64,000 bases of DNA from DATARH01 sp963746885 (GTDB lineage Bacteria; Pseudomonadota; Alphaproteobacteria; ATCC43930; CGMCC-115725): assembly GCA_963746885.1 (NCBI GenBank), contig CAVVDM010000018.1:186001-250000 (forward strand), in the 5' to 3' direction. Below the pieces are notes generated by a model. The model did not search any database, had not been told where the DNA came from, and saw only the letters and a program-made list of their open reading frames with translations. Numbering within the stretch: the first letter of the stretch is position 1; every line of letters starts with the position of its first letter. Positions 26,463-38,973 of this stretch are shown one piece after another. A program made the position numbers and the translations under genes.

Positions 26463-27284
26463 CTCGACGCGCGCCACGCTAAGCGTGCGCTCGACATGCG
26501 CCCCAACAAGACCGACGCGAACGATGCCGAGGGCCTTGCCCATATCGTCCGCTCCGGATGGTATCGCGAGGTGCGCGTCAAGGGCCCCGACGCAATGCTC
26601 TCGAAGGCGCTCGTCGCCGCCCGCGCCCAGCGCACGACCATGGCGACGGATGTCTCGAACCAGATCCGCGGTGTCATGAAGACCTTTGGGTTGGTCGTGC
26701 CAAAGGGCAGCGGGGGCGTCTTCGAGAGGAACGTCCGCGCCCTTCTCGACGGCCCCGAGGCCATCGCCGCCATTGTCATGCCGCTACTCGACGTCTGGCG
26801 GACGGCGCGAAAGCACGCCGCCGCGCTCGAGCGCCGCCTCCTCGCTGCGGCGCGCGACAGCGCGGAGTGCCGATTGCTCATGACCATGCCCAGCATCGGC
26901 GCCGTCACCGCGGCGTCGTTCGTCGCCGCCATCGAGCGTCCGGAGAGCGTCACCCGTTCGCGGAACGTCGGCGCCTGGCTCGGCCTGACGCCGCGCCGGT
27001 ACCAGTCCGGCGAGATCGACTACGCAGGCCACATCTCCAGACGCGGCGACGGTCGTTTGCGGGCGCTTCTTTACGAGGCCGCCATGAGGCTACTGACGCG
27101 TGTCCGCGCCGATAGCGCGTTGCGCCGATGGGGCTTGGCGCTCAAGAAGCGCCTCGGCTTCAAGCGCGCCACCGTGGCGCTCGCCAGAAAAATTCCACAC
27201 CACCCCTCGGGACACGACCGCGCGCCGGCCGTGCGCACGCTTGGCCCGGTCGTCAGATTACTACCCCACGTTGCCCGGCGATAA
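26463..27284 (+). pseudogene. IS110-family transposase fragment fused in frame to the IS5-type fragment
   Basis: An open frame from 26310 to 27284 (324 residues) changes identity at residue 52. From LDARHAKRALDMRPNKTDAND onward it matches IS110-family transposases: KTDANDAEGLAHIVRSGWY carries Asp residues of the DEDD catalytic domain; SNQIRGVMKTFGLVVPKGSGG follows, and MTMPSIGAVTAASFVAAIE plus GAWLGLTPRRYQSGEIDYAG is the transposase_20 domain with its RNA-binding-like helix-hairpin region. The N-terminal DEDD strand (normally about 60 residues starting with a GLDLAK-type motif) is absent, and the C-terminus diverges after ALARK. It is therefore truncated at both ends and inactive. Confidence 0.85.
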
Positions 27285-27381
27285 CCCGCCGATTTCCATT
27301 CGAAACGTTGAGGAAGCCCATTTCCATTGCATGCCGTTCAGCATGCGGCGGTTGTACTCGCGCCACGCCATCTCGTCTGCT

Positions 27382-27736
27382 GTATTGGCGCTGCAACGGC
27401 GTGCCGCGGTCGTCTTGCAGAAGCCGATCCGAGAAGGTTTCGGGCTGACTGTTGCGGAAGCGATGTGGAAAGGCGCGGGCGTGATCGGCGGGCAGACCGG
27501 CGGCATCCGCCGCCAAATCGAGGACGGGGTGGGCGGCTTCCTGGTCGATTCCATGGAAGAGGCGGCGGCGCGCATCGTGCAGTTGCTCAAGGACCCGCAG
27601 CTTCGCGGCATTCTCGGCGCCCGTGCACGAGAGCGTGCGTCGGCGATTTCCGATCACCCGGCGGATGGTAGAGTGGCTCGACCTGATTGGTTCCTGCGAA
27701 GCGAGCTTTCGATTGCAAGGAAATATCGGAACATGA
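27382..27736 (+). pseudogene. Glycosyltransferase group 1 (trehalose-synthase-like) C-terminal remnant
   Basis: Only the last ~118 residues remain. The motif QKPIREGFGLTVAEAMWKGA (the E-x7-E nucleotide-sugar motif of GT4 enzymes) is followed by GGIRRQIEDGVGGFLVDSMEE and VQLLKDPQLRGILGARARE. An extra base near 27635 shifts the frame; in the corrected frame the protein ends RRMVEWLDLIGSCEASFR and stops at 27736. The 5' three quarters of the gene are gone and the bases 27285-27381 before it are unrecognised. Truncation adjoins the IS110 fragment, so transposition-linked deletion is the likely cause. Confidence 0.8.
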
Positions 27737-27756
27737 CCACCGCATGAGGTAACGCG

Positions 27757-29452
27757 ATGCAGCGACGCGACCTGACGCCGTTTCCCGACCCGGCCAGCGC
27801 GCGCGGCACGGGGCCGATCCGCGACCGGCGGCCGGTTTATTTCGATCTGCTGCCGCCTTGCAACAACGCGTGCCCGGCCGGCGAGCCGATCCAGGCGTGG
27901 CTCGCCCTGGCGCAAGCGGGAGAGTTCCGCGCCGCGTGGGAGACGCCTCGTCGGCGACAACCCGTTGCCCGGCGGTGCACGGCCGCGTCTGCTATCACCC
28001 GTGCGAGAGTGCCTGCAATCGGGGCGACCTCGATAGTGCGGTCAGCATCCATGCGGTCGAACGCTTTCTCGGCGACCTTGCCGACCGCCAAGCGTTGGTC
28101 ATTCCCGGTCGACATGGCGCCGAGCGGCAAACGGGTTCTGATCGTCGGCGCCGGCCCGGCCGGCCTCTCTGCCGCTTATCATCTTGCGCGGCGCGGCCAC
28201 GCAAGTCGAGATACGGGAAGCCGGGCCGATTGCCGGCGGCATGATGCATTTCGGCATCCCCGCCTACCGCCTGCCGCGCGCCGACCTGATGGCGGAAATC
28301 CGCCGCATCGAAGAGATGGGCGTGCTTATCACGCCTAACCACAAGGTTGCGGACGTCGTCGCCGAGCGCGACGCCGGCGAGTTCGCTGCCGTCTTTCTCG
28401 CGATCGGCGCCGAGGCCGCCCGTCACGTCGACATTCCGGCGCGCGATGCGGCGCGAGTGCTCGATGCGGTGAACCTGCTGCGCGGTGTCGATGTCGGCGA
28501 GGCGTCGCTGCTCGGCCGGCGCGTCATCATTTATGGCGGCGGCAACACGGCGATGGATGCGGCGCGCACCGCCCGCCGGCTCGGCGCGGACGAGGCGCTG
28601 ATCGTCTATCACCGCGACCGCGCCCACATGCCGGCCCGCGCCTTCGAGGCCGACGAGGCGATCGAGGAAGGCGTCAAGATCAAGTGGCTAACCAGCATCA
28701 AGGAGATTGCCGGGCCGTCATTGACCGTCGAGCGCATGACGCTCGACGCCAACGGCCGGCCGCAACCCACCGGTGAATTCGAAACGCTCGAAGCCGACGC
28801 GGTGGTACTGGCGCTGGGCCAGCAGACCGATAGCGGCTTTCTGCGACAGGTGCCCGGCATCGAGTTCACGGCGGACGGCACGGTTGTCGTCGACGCAAAC
28901 CTGATGACGGGACATGCCGGGATCTTCGCCGGCGGCGACATGGTGCCGGCCGAGCGCACCGTGACGGTTGCGGTCGGGCACGGCAAACGCGCCGCGCGCA
29001 ACATCGACGCCTGGCTGCGCGGCAGCACCTTTGTCGAGCCGGCGAAGGCGCCGCTGGTGTCGTTCGACATGCTGCGCCTGCCGGTGTTCGCGGAGGCCGA
29101 GCGCAGCGTTCAACGAGCGCGCCCCATTGCGGAACGGGTCAGCGGGTTCGAAGAGGTGATGGCCGGGCTCGGGGAGCCGGAAGCACGCTTCGAGGCGCAG
29201 CGCTGCCTGTCCTGCGGCACCTGCTTCGAATGCGACAACTGCTTCGCGGCCTGCCCTGAGCAGGCAATCGCCAAGCTCGGCCGCGGGCGCGGCTATCGGG
29301 TCGATCCCGACCTGTGCACGGGCTGCGCGATCTGCTTCGAGCAGTGCCCCTGTCACGCCATCGTGATGACGGACGACGCGCCGCCGGACGGGGCGCCATC
29401 TGGAGCATTTGGTGAACCGCCCGTGCCACGCCGCTTCCGCCCGCGCGAGTAA
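27757..29452 (+). pseudogene. GltD-like NAD(P)-FAD oxidoreductase with C-terminal 2[4Fe-4S] domain, four frameshifts
   Basis: 563 residues after removing four single extra bases (about 27946, 27971, 28105 and 28203). The N-terminus has a dihydropyrimidine-dehydrogenase/GltD-type Fe-S domain (PPCNNACPAGEPIQ and CYHPCESACNRGDLD), then an FAD Rossmann motif VLIVGAGPAGLSAAYHLARRG, GGMMHFGIPAYRLPR, and an NAD(P)-binding Rossmann motif VIIYGGGNTAMDAARTARR. The C-terminus adds two ferredoxin clusters (CLSCGTCFECDNCFAACP and CTGCAICFEQCP). It would transfer electrons between NAD(P)H and ferredoxin or the adjacent PFOR. It begins the three-gene redox module; the nifJ start lies 34 bp after its stop. 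The protein core is otherwise highly conserved, so an assembly artefact is plausible. Confidence 0.87.
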
Positions 29453-29486
29453 CCTGGGGCAACGCCTATCGAGCGAGGAGGCCGAG

Positions 29487-33103
<3,617 letters not shown>

Positions 33104-33107
<4 letters not shown>

Positions 33108-34117
33108 ATCTCGAGACGAGATACCTCGGCTTGTCCCTCGCCCATCCGGTCATCGCCAGCGCCTCGCCGCTTTCCGCCACCTTCGACGGCATACGCCGGC
33201 TCGAAGATTCCGGTGCGGCGGCGATTGTCGCGGCCTCGATCTATGAGGAGGAAATCGAAGCCGAGAGGGCCGCGCTGGCGGACTTTGCGACGATCGGGGC
33301 CGACAGCACCTCCGAGGTGACGAGCTACCTGCCGCCGCTTGCGCAGTCCGCGGGTGCGCTGGCTGCCCATCTCGAATTGATCCGGCGCGCCGCCGATAGC
33401 GTCGCGGTGCCGCTAATCGCCAGCCTGAACGGGATTACGCGCGAAGGCTGGACCGGCATTGCCGCCGATCTAGAGGCGGCGGGAGCGGCAGCGATCGAGC
33501 TTGACCTGTTCCACCTGCCGAGCGACCCGCGCGAGACCGCTGCCGAGGTCGAGCGCCGCCTCATCGAGACCGTGCGCGGGGTCTGCGCGGCGGTCAATAT
33601 CCCCGTTGCGGTCAAGCTCTTTCCGCAATTCACCGCGCCAGCTCATCTGGCCGCCGCGCTCGGCGATGCGGGGGCGCGCGGGATCGTCCTGTTCAATCGA
33701 TCGCCTGCGCCAGACATCGACCTCACGACGCTGAGCTTCCGCCCCAGCCTGCGCCTGTCGACGGCGGACGACAGCCGCCTGTCGCTGATGTGGATTGCGC
33801 TGCTGGCCGGCAAGACCGCGCTCAGTCTCGTCGGGGGACGCGGCGTCGAGGGGGCGGACGAGGTGGTCAAATACCTGCTCGCCGGGGCCGATGCGGTGCA
33901 GACCGCATCCGCGCTGCTGCGTCACGGCGCCGGTCACCTCCGCCAGTTGGTAGACGGCCTTACAGAGTGGCTCGAAGCGCACGGCGCCGGCTCGGTCGAC
34001 GCGATCCGCGGTCGCCTGCGCGCTGACCGGTTCGGCGATCCGGAGGCGCTGTTTCGCGCCGATTACCGCCACAGCCTGTTCCTTAAAATTTCGGCGACGG
34101 ATGGGGAGCCGCGCTAG
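33104..34117 (+). CDS. Dihydroorotate-dehydrogenase-like flavoprotein of nifJ-linked modules
   Basis: 337 residues. The ATG overlaps the nifJ stop (ATGA). The TIM barrel starts with TRYLGLSLAHPVIASASPLS (residues ~4-23) and continues with VPLIASLNGITREGW, AAAIELDLFHLPSDPRETAAE, IPVAVKLFPQFTAPAHLAAAL, GIVLFNRSPAPDIDL and ADAVQTASALLRHGAGHL. Glycine/serine FMN-phosphate contacts appear in the C-terminal strand pairs. Family members of this subgroup lack the pyrimidine-pathway context and usually sit next to nifJ; their reaction is unknown. No Fe-S cluster is present, unlike PreA. The stop is followed at 34118 by GCAGCCCGTTG, a string also found near the IS scar (25690), though the match is short. 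Confidence 0.85.
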
Positions 34118-34196
34118 CAGCCCGTTGCGGGGGATATGGAGCAACAGGCGGCTGCAGAAGCGGTTATCGGCGAACCTATTGCGAGCTGCTGCCCGC

Positions 34197-35195
34197 TCAA
34201 TAGCTCTGGAACGCCCGCTGAATCTCGCTGATGTCGCGCGTCGTCAGCAGCATCAGCGCCAGCAGGATGCGGGCCTTTTGCGGCGTCAGATCCTCGCCGG
34301 CGACGATGCCGGTCTCGCGCAGGCGGCGGCGCGGCGCGATACGGCCGGTGGCGCGGCTGCACTGCACGACAACGACGCCCGACTGCGCCGCGTTGAGAAA
34401 GGCGGCCTGCTGCGATGGGCTCGGCGTCCCCGGTGCGAAGCCGGCCGAGACAAGGCCCTGCGCGCCGGCCTTGACCGCCGCCTCGACCAGATCGCCGTCC
34501 GCCCCGGCATAGGAATAGACGATATCGACCCGCGGCAAGGATGCGATGTCGCGCGCCGCGAAGGGCGTATCGGGCATGTGCGCCTTCAAGGGCGCGCGGT
34601 AGAAATGCGGGCCGTCGCCGTCGACGTGCCCGAGCGCGCCGTAATCGAGCGAGCGGAAGGTCTGCACCCGATAGGTCGAGGTCTTGACCACGTCGCGCGC
34701 CGGATGGATCTCGTCGTTGAGCACGACGAGGACGCCCATGCCCCGCGCTTCGGCCGCGCCGGCGACGCGCAGTGCGTTGACCAGGTTCATCCCGGCATCG
34801 GTGCCGAGCGCGCTCGCCGGGCGCTGTGCTCCGACCAGCACGACCGGCTGGCTGACGGCGAGCGTCAGGTTGAGGAAAAACGCGGTTTCTTCCAGCGTCG
34901 CCGTGCCGTGCGGGATCACGAAGCCGGCGATTGCCGGATCCTCGGCCGCGATACGGTGGATCACCGCGCGCAATTCCAGCCAGTCGGCCGGGCCGATCGC
35001 GGTCGAGCCGACCTGGCGGAAGGTGACCGGCAGCGGCGCGGCGACCAGGCGGGTCTCCGGAAAGCGGTCGAGCAGCGCCTCGCTTGTCAGCTTCTGCCCG
35101 AAATCGGGGTAGTCGAGCACATCGAGGCTCGAAGCGCCGAGCGAGGAAATCGTGCCGCCGGTGCCGATGACGGCGATGCGCGGAAGGTCAGCCAC
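34197..35195 (-). CDS. L-asparaginase-family amidohydrolase, altered second catalytic triad
   Basis: 332 residues, cytosolic (no signal peptide). The first active-site motif is IAVIGTGGTISSLGAS (residues ~7-22, nucleophile Thr in GGTIS). The second reads VIPHGTATLEETAFFLNL (~92-109), where classical type I/II enzymes have HGTDT: the Asp that helps bind substrate is Ala here. VGAQRPASALGTDAGMNLVNA (~120-140) and DEIHPARDVVKTSTYRVQTF (~160-180, catalytic Lys in VVKT) are conserved. It may act on a different N-acyl or amide substrate than asparagine. It is convergent to the redox module across 79 bp and is followed on the same strand by an OsmC gene. Confidence 0.85.
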   Translation of the reverse strand: MADLPRIAVIGTGGTISSLGASSLDVLDYPDFGQKLTSEALLDRFPETRLVAAPLPVTFRQVGSTAIGPADWLELRAVIHRIAAEDPAIAGFVIPHGTATLEETAFFLNLTLAVSQPVVLVGAQRPASALGTDAGMNLVNALRVAGAAEARGMGVLVVLNDEIHPARDVVKTSTYRVQTFRSLDYGALGHVDGDGPHFYRAPLKAHMPDTPFAARDIASLPRVDIVYSYAGADGDLVEAAVKAGAQGLVSAGFAPGTPSPSQQAAFLNAAQSGVVVVQCSRATGRIAPRRRLRETGIVAGEDLTPQKARILLALMLLTTRDISEIQRAFQSY

Positions 35196-35215
35196 CCTCT
35201 ATCCTCCCGAAAGGG

Positions 35216-35710
35216 CTATGCGTCGACCCATTCGTCGCCGACCTTGAGCCGGTGCCTGACGATGCCCGGCTTCAGCGCCTGCTCGATAAAGCAGCCCTTA
35301 GCCGCCGCGTCGATCAGCCGGCGCCGCTCCGCCACCGGCGCCTCTCCGCCGAGGTCGATATCGAGGGTGAAGGCGACGGGCTCGCTCTCATAGGGCAGGT
35401 TGCCGCGCTGCGTGGCCTGCCAATGGCAGCGCGTGTTGACCGCAAACTCGCCGAGCGGGATGCCGAGCCGCCGTGAAAACGCCCGCAGCTGCGTCATGAT
35501 GCAGGCGGTCAGCCCACTGGCGAAATAGGCGAGCGGGTAGGGCGCGGTGCCGTCACCGCCATGCCCGGCGCCTTCATCGGTCGGTAGCGGGACGCTGACC
35601 GGGTTGCTGAGGCGCTTGTGGACCGTGATGTCGTTGCGGAATTTCGCCCGGTTGCGACCCTCGGCATCGAAGATCACGTCGAATTGCCGGATCGTCTCGA
35701 CCGTGTCCAT
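35216..35710 (-). CDS. OsmC-family peroxidase-like protein
   Basis: 164 residues from the ATG at 35710, which has GGAGGCG before it; ATG codons upstream (35722 and 35743) lack such a site. The OsmC fold is shown by LPTDEGAGHGGDGTAPYPLAYFASGLTACI (residues ~55-85, first active-site Cys in LTACIM) and AAKGCFIEQALKPGI (~140, second Cys). Both Cys needed for thiol-dependent hydroperoxide reduction are present. It lies 20 bp from the asparaginase on the same strand and upstream (in transcription order) of it. OsmC proteins protect from organic hydroperoxides, but some subfamilies are associated with catabolic genes; no regulator is visible. Confidence 0.85.
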   Translation of the reverse strand: MDTVETIRQFDVIFDAEGRNRAKFRNDITVHKRLSNPVSVPLPTDEGAGHGGDGTAPYPLAYFASGLTACIMTQLRAFSRRLGIPLGEFAVNTRCHWQATQRGNLPYESEPVAFTLDIDLGGEAPVAERRRLIDAAAKGCFIEQALKPGIVRHRLKVGDEWVDA

Positions 35711-35761
35711 CGCCGCCTCCATGACTGTCGCGCCAACAGTCATAGCATATGCGGCCGAAGC

Positions 35762-36556
35762 TCACGACAGCCAGCGCTTGCGCCGTCGGTAATTCTTGGT
35801 ATCGCGATAGGATTTGCGGGTGCCGGCCTCGTTGAGCCCGAGATAGAACTCCTTGATGTCGGAATTCTGGCGCAGGCTGTCGGCCGGCCCATCGAGCACG
35901 ATGCGGCCGTTTTCCATGACATAGCCATGGTCGGCAATATCGAGGGCAAGCGCCGCGTTCTGCTCGACCAGCAGCACGGTGAGCCCCTGCTCCTCCTTGA
36001 GTTGGCGGATCACGCCGAAGATCTCCTCGATCAGCATCGGCGCAAGGCCGAGCGAGGGCTCGTCGAGCAGGATGACCTTGGGGTCGGACATCAAGGCGCG
36101 GCCGATCACCAGCATCTGCTGCTCGCCGCCGGAGAGGTATCCGGCCGATTGCTGGCGGCGTTCCTTCAGCACCGGAAAGCTGGCGTAGACCCGGTCGATG
36201 CCCTCCCTGACCTTGGTCTTGTCGCGATGACTGTGGGCACCGGCGACCAAGTTCTCCTCGACCGACAGATTTTCGAAGACGCGCCGTCCCTCGAAGACCT
36301 GCACGACCCCGCGCCGGACGACGTCGTAGGGCTGTAGCCGGTCGAGCCGCTCGCCGCCGAGTTCGACGCTTCCCTTGGTCACTTCGCCGCGCTCGGTATG
36401 CAGGAGCCCCGAGATCGCCTTCAGGGTCGTCGTCTTGCCGGCGCCGTTGGCGCCGAGGAGGGTAGTGATGTGCCCCTCCTCGGCGTTCAGCGAGACGCCC
36501 TTCAGCACCAGAATGACGCCGTCATAGACGACTTCGATGTTGTTGAGCGCCAGCAT
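35762..36556 (-). CDS. livF: Branched-chain-amino-acid-type ABC transporter ATP-binding protein LivF
   Basis: 264 residues. Walker A GANGAGKTTTLKAISGL (residues ~34-50), signature YLSGGEQQMLVIGRAL (~145-160), Walker B VILLDEPSLGLAPMLIEEI (~166-184) and the H-loop VEQN are all intact, and IEVVYDGVILVLKGVSL at the N-terminus is typical of LivF. A C-terminal tail of ~20 residues rich in Lys/Arg (YRDTKNYRRRKRW) extends past the usual end. It is the last gene of the operon livG-acs-livH-livM-livK-livF read on the minus strand and hydrolyses ATP in the transporter complex. Confidence 0.9.
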   Translation of the reverse strand: MLALNNIEVVYDGVILVLKGVSLNAEEGHITTLLGANGAGKTTTLKAISGLLHTERGEVTKGSVELGGERLDRLQPYDVVRRGVVQVFEGRRVFENLSVEENLVAGAHSHRDKTKVREGIDRVYASFPVLKERRQQSAGYLSGGEQQMLVIGRALMSDPKVILLDEPSLGLAPMLIEEIFGVIRQLKEEQGLTVLLVEQNAALALDIADHGYVMENGRIVLDGPADSLRQNSDIKEFYLGLNEAGTRKSYRDTKNYRRRKRWLS

Positions 36557-36594
36557 GGATGACCTCGAAAACGGTTCGGTGCCAGGAGTCGCGA

Positions 36595-37848
36595 CTACTC
36601 GATCTTCTCGGCTTCCTTGACCGTCTTCATCACGACGTCGCGATAGCCGCGGAACCAGTCGCCTTCCGGGGCAAAGCCATTGCCCTTGACCCGGAAAATC
36701 CGCACCCAGCCGCCGCCTTCGTGATCGGTCGGGGTAACCTGGAGCGGCGGGACGAGACCGCCGAGCGTGAAGTCGTGGATCTCTTCGAAGCCTTTCTTCA
36801 CGTCCGCCCCGGTCGGCTGCTTGCCATTCGTGTTTTTCAGGGCGTTTTTCAACGCCTGGACCTGGACGGCTGCCTGCAACAGGCCGCGGTTGTAGACAAC
36901 CGTATTCTTCATTGTTGCAGGTGGCTCCTTGCCTTCCTTCTTGTACATCGCCTTGATCTGCTGGCGTACGGGGTAGTTGTCGCCGGCGCCGGCGAATTGC
37001 ATCGTATTGTAGCCTTGCGCGACACCCCAGCCGCCGGCCGCTTCGATGTCAGCCTCGGCCGACGCCCACACGAAGCCGAGCACCTTCGACAACGGATAGC
37101 CGGCGCGCTTGAATTCCTTGATCGCCACCGACGGCGAGCGGCCGAACAGGTGGGCGAGCACGAAATCGGGGTGGTAGCGCTGCGTGATGTCGAGGATCTG
37201 CGCCCCCATCTCGACGCCCGGCGGCGGCACCGCAAAGGTGCGCATGTCAAAGCCTTCGATCTTTTGCAGGTCTTCGATGACCGGCAGCGGCTCCTTGCCG
37301 GCCGGGTTGTCATAATAGATGTAGGCGATCTTCTTGCCCTTGAGGCTGCCGCCCAGTTGCTTCTTGGCGAATTCGATGGCGGCGGCGCCCTGCGAGAAAT
37401 AGCTCGCGGCGATCGGGAACAGATAAGGATAATGCTCGCCGTCGGCCGCTGCCGCGATGCCAAAGCCGGGCGTCGTGGTCGGGATGTGGTCACGCTCGAT
37501 CCGGTCGTTGAGCGAGTGGGTCTGCGGCGTGCCGTAGGTCGTCATCACCACGACGCCCTGCTGCTTGAAGTGCTCGTACGCCTCGACCGCCGGCGGCACC
37601 TTGTAGGCCATGTCGATCTCGGGATCGACAATCTTGTAGCCGTCGATCCCGCCCTGCGAATTGATCAGGTTGAAGTAGTCGTGCATCGCCGGGCACAGCA
37701 CGGTGCCGACGATCTGGGTCGGCCCGGTGCGGTCGCACATGACGCCGTCGACGATCTGCTTCGACTGCGCCGATGCCGTCGCGGCAAAACCCAATCCCGC
37801 CGCGGCGCTCACCGCAAGCGTCAGCGCTGTTATCGTTACGCGCGTCAT
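36595..37848 (-). CDS. livK: Periplasmic substrate-binding protein, LivK/Leu-binding type
   Basis: 417 residues. A cleavable signal peptide (MTRVTITALTLAVSAAAGLG, cleavage near ATASAQ) precedes a Peripla_BP_6 domain: VMCDRTGPTQIVGTVLCPAM, VVVMTTYGTPQTHSLNDR, and KIAYIYYDNPAGKEPLPVI. The protein lacks the short LivK of E. coli and is closer to the longer 400-420 residue binding proteins that carry aromatic or carboxylic compounds in Proteobacteria. Located between livM and livF on the same strand. Substrate binding is not predictable; the acyl-CoA synthetase in the operon suggests a carboxylic acid. Confidence 0.88.
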   Translation of the reverse strand: MTRVTITALTLAVSAAAGLGFAATASAQSKQIVDGVMCDRTGPTQIVGTVLCPAMHDYFNLINSQGGIDGYKIVDPEIDMAYKVPPAVEAYEHFKQQGVVVMTTYGTPQTHSLNDRIERDHIPTTTPGFGIAAAADGEHYPYLFPIAASYFSQGAAAIEFAKKQLGGSLKGKKIAYIYYDNPAGKEPLPVIEDLQKIEGFDMRTFAVPPPGVEMGAQILDITQRYHPDFVLAHLFGRSPSVAIKEFKRAGYPLSKVLGFVWASAEADIEAAGGWGVAQGYNTMQFAGAGDNYPVRQQIKAMYKKEGKEPPATMKNTVVYNRGLLQAAVQVQALKNALKNTNGKQPTGADVKKGFEEIHDFTLGGLVPPLQVTPTDHEGGGWVRIFRVKGNGFAPEGDWFRGYRDVVMKTVKEAEKIE

Positions 37849-37887
37849 CCCATCCTCCCTTGGTTTTGCATTTTGGGTGTCCCCCGG

Positions 37888-38955
37888 TCAGTAGGAAAAA
37901 GGCCAGATCCGAAAGTAATTGCGGATGTTGCGCCACAAGCGGGCCAGCCCGTCCGGCTCGACGATCAGGAAAAAGATGATCAAGCCGCCGAAAATCACCA
38001 GCCGCAGATTGGGAACGAGGTTCGCCAGATCGGCCTGGGTCAGGAACAAGCTGCCGGCGGCGCGCAGCCCCCAGCGCGTCGCGATCGGCAGCAGCGTCAC
38101 GAAAATGGCGCCAAAGATTGAGCCAAGCACCGAGCCGAGGCCGCCGATGATCACCATCGCCAGGTAGTCGATCGAGACGTCGAGCTGAAACTGCTCGTAA
38201 TTGGCCAGCCCCAGGTAATAGCTTTCCAGCGCGCCCGCCACCCCGGCATAAAATGATGAGATCGCAAAGGCATAGAGCTTGTAGCGAAAGATGTTGATGC
38301 CGATGATCTCGGCCGCGATGTCCTGGTCGCGGATCGCAATGAAGGCGCGGCCGATGCGGCTGCGTAGCAAGTTCAAGGTGCCAACGATCGCCAGCAGGAC
38401 GAAAAACATCAGGAAGACATAGATCTGAGCCTCGGAGACCAGCTTGACGCCGAACACCGTCGGGCGCGAGATCTCAATCGAGGCCTGTACCCCGCCGGAA
38501 ATCCATTCGACGTGGTTGATCGTCCACTCGATGATCAGTTGCGCCGCCAAGGTCGCGATGGCGAGGTAGATGCCCCTGATGCGCAAGGACGGGATGCCGA
38601 CGATGATGCCGATAAAGGCAGCCATCAGTCCGCCCGCCGGGATCGTCAGCCAGAACGGCAGGCCGAGCCGCACGATCAGATTGGCCGCGGTGTAGGCGCC
38701 GACCGACATGAAGGCGCCCTGCCCGATCGAGATCTGCCCCGTATAGCCCAGGAGGATGTTGAGGCCGAGCGCCCCGATGATCGCAACCAGGCAGAGGTTG
38801 AGCAGCGACAGATAGTATTCGCCGAAGGTCAGGGGCGCGATGGCGATGAACAGCCCGGCGCAGGCCACCACGCTCCATTTGGCGATCGGCAGCGGATAGA
38901 GCGCCATGTCGGCGGCATAGCTGGTCTTGAAGACGCCCGCTTCGCGGTGAAACAT
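37888..38955 (-). CDS. livM: Branched-chain-amino-acid-type ABC transporter permease LivM
   Basis: 355 residues with about ten hydrophobic segments. LNILLGYTGQISIGQGAFMSVGAYTAANL (residues ~64-92) is the LivM signature and GRAFIAIRDQDIAAEIIGINIFRYKLYAFAI (~210-240) the EAA-like coupling loop. GLANYEQFQLDVSIDYLAMVIIGGLGSVLGSIFGA (~250-285) is conserved too. It heterodimerises with LivH to form the membrane pore. It sits 18 bp after livH. Confidence 0.9.
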   Translation of the reverse strand: MFHREAGVFKTSYAADMALYPLPIAKWSVVACAGLFIAIAPLTFGEYYLSLLNLCLVAIIGALGLNILLGYTGQISIGQGAFMSVGAYTAANLIVRLGLPFWLTIPAGGLMAAFIGIIVGIPSLRIRGIYLAIATLAAQLIIEWTINHVEWISGGVQASIEISRPTVFGVKLVSEAQIYVFLMFFVLLAIVGTLNLLRSRIGRAFIAIRDQDIAAEIIGINIFRYKLYAFAISSFYAGVAGALESYYLGLANYEQFQLDVSIDYLAMVIIGGLGSVLGSIFGAIFVTLLPIATRWGLRAAGSLFLTQADLANLVPNLRLVIFGGLIIFFLIVEPDGLARLWRNIRNYFRIWPFSY

Positions 38956-38973
38956 GACTAGGCCGGCTCCCGC

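Larger units (their letters stand above)
25759..27284 (+). mobile_element. Composite IS scar: IS5/IS1182-type fragment joined to IS110-type fragment
   Basis: Two unrelated transposase remnants abut without intervening sequence. Neither retains a complete gene and I could not identify intact terminal inverted repeats or target duplications. The scar sits between a low-GC response regulator and a truncated glycosyltransferase, marking a rearrangement breakpoint; the redox module at 27.8-34.1 kb begins just beyond it. Confidence 0.75.
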
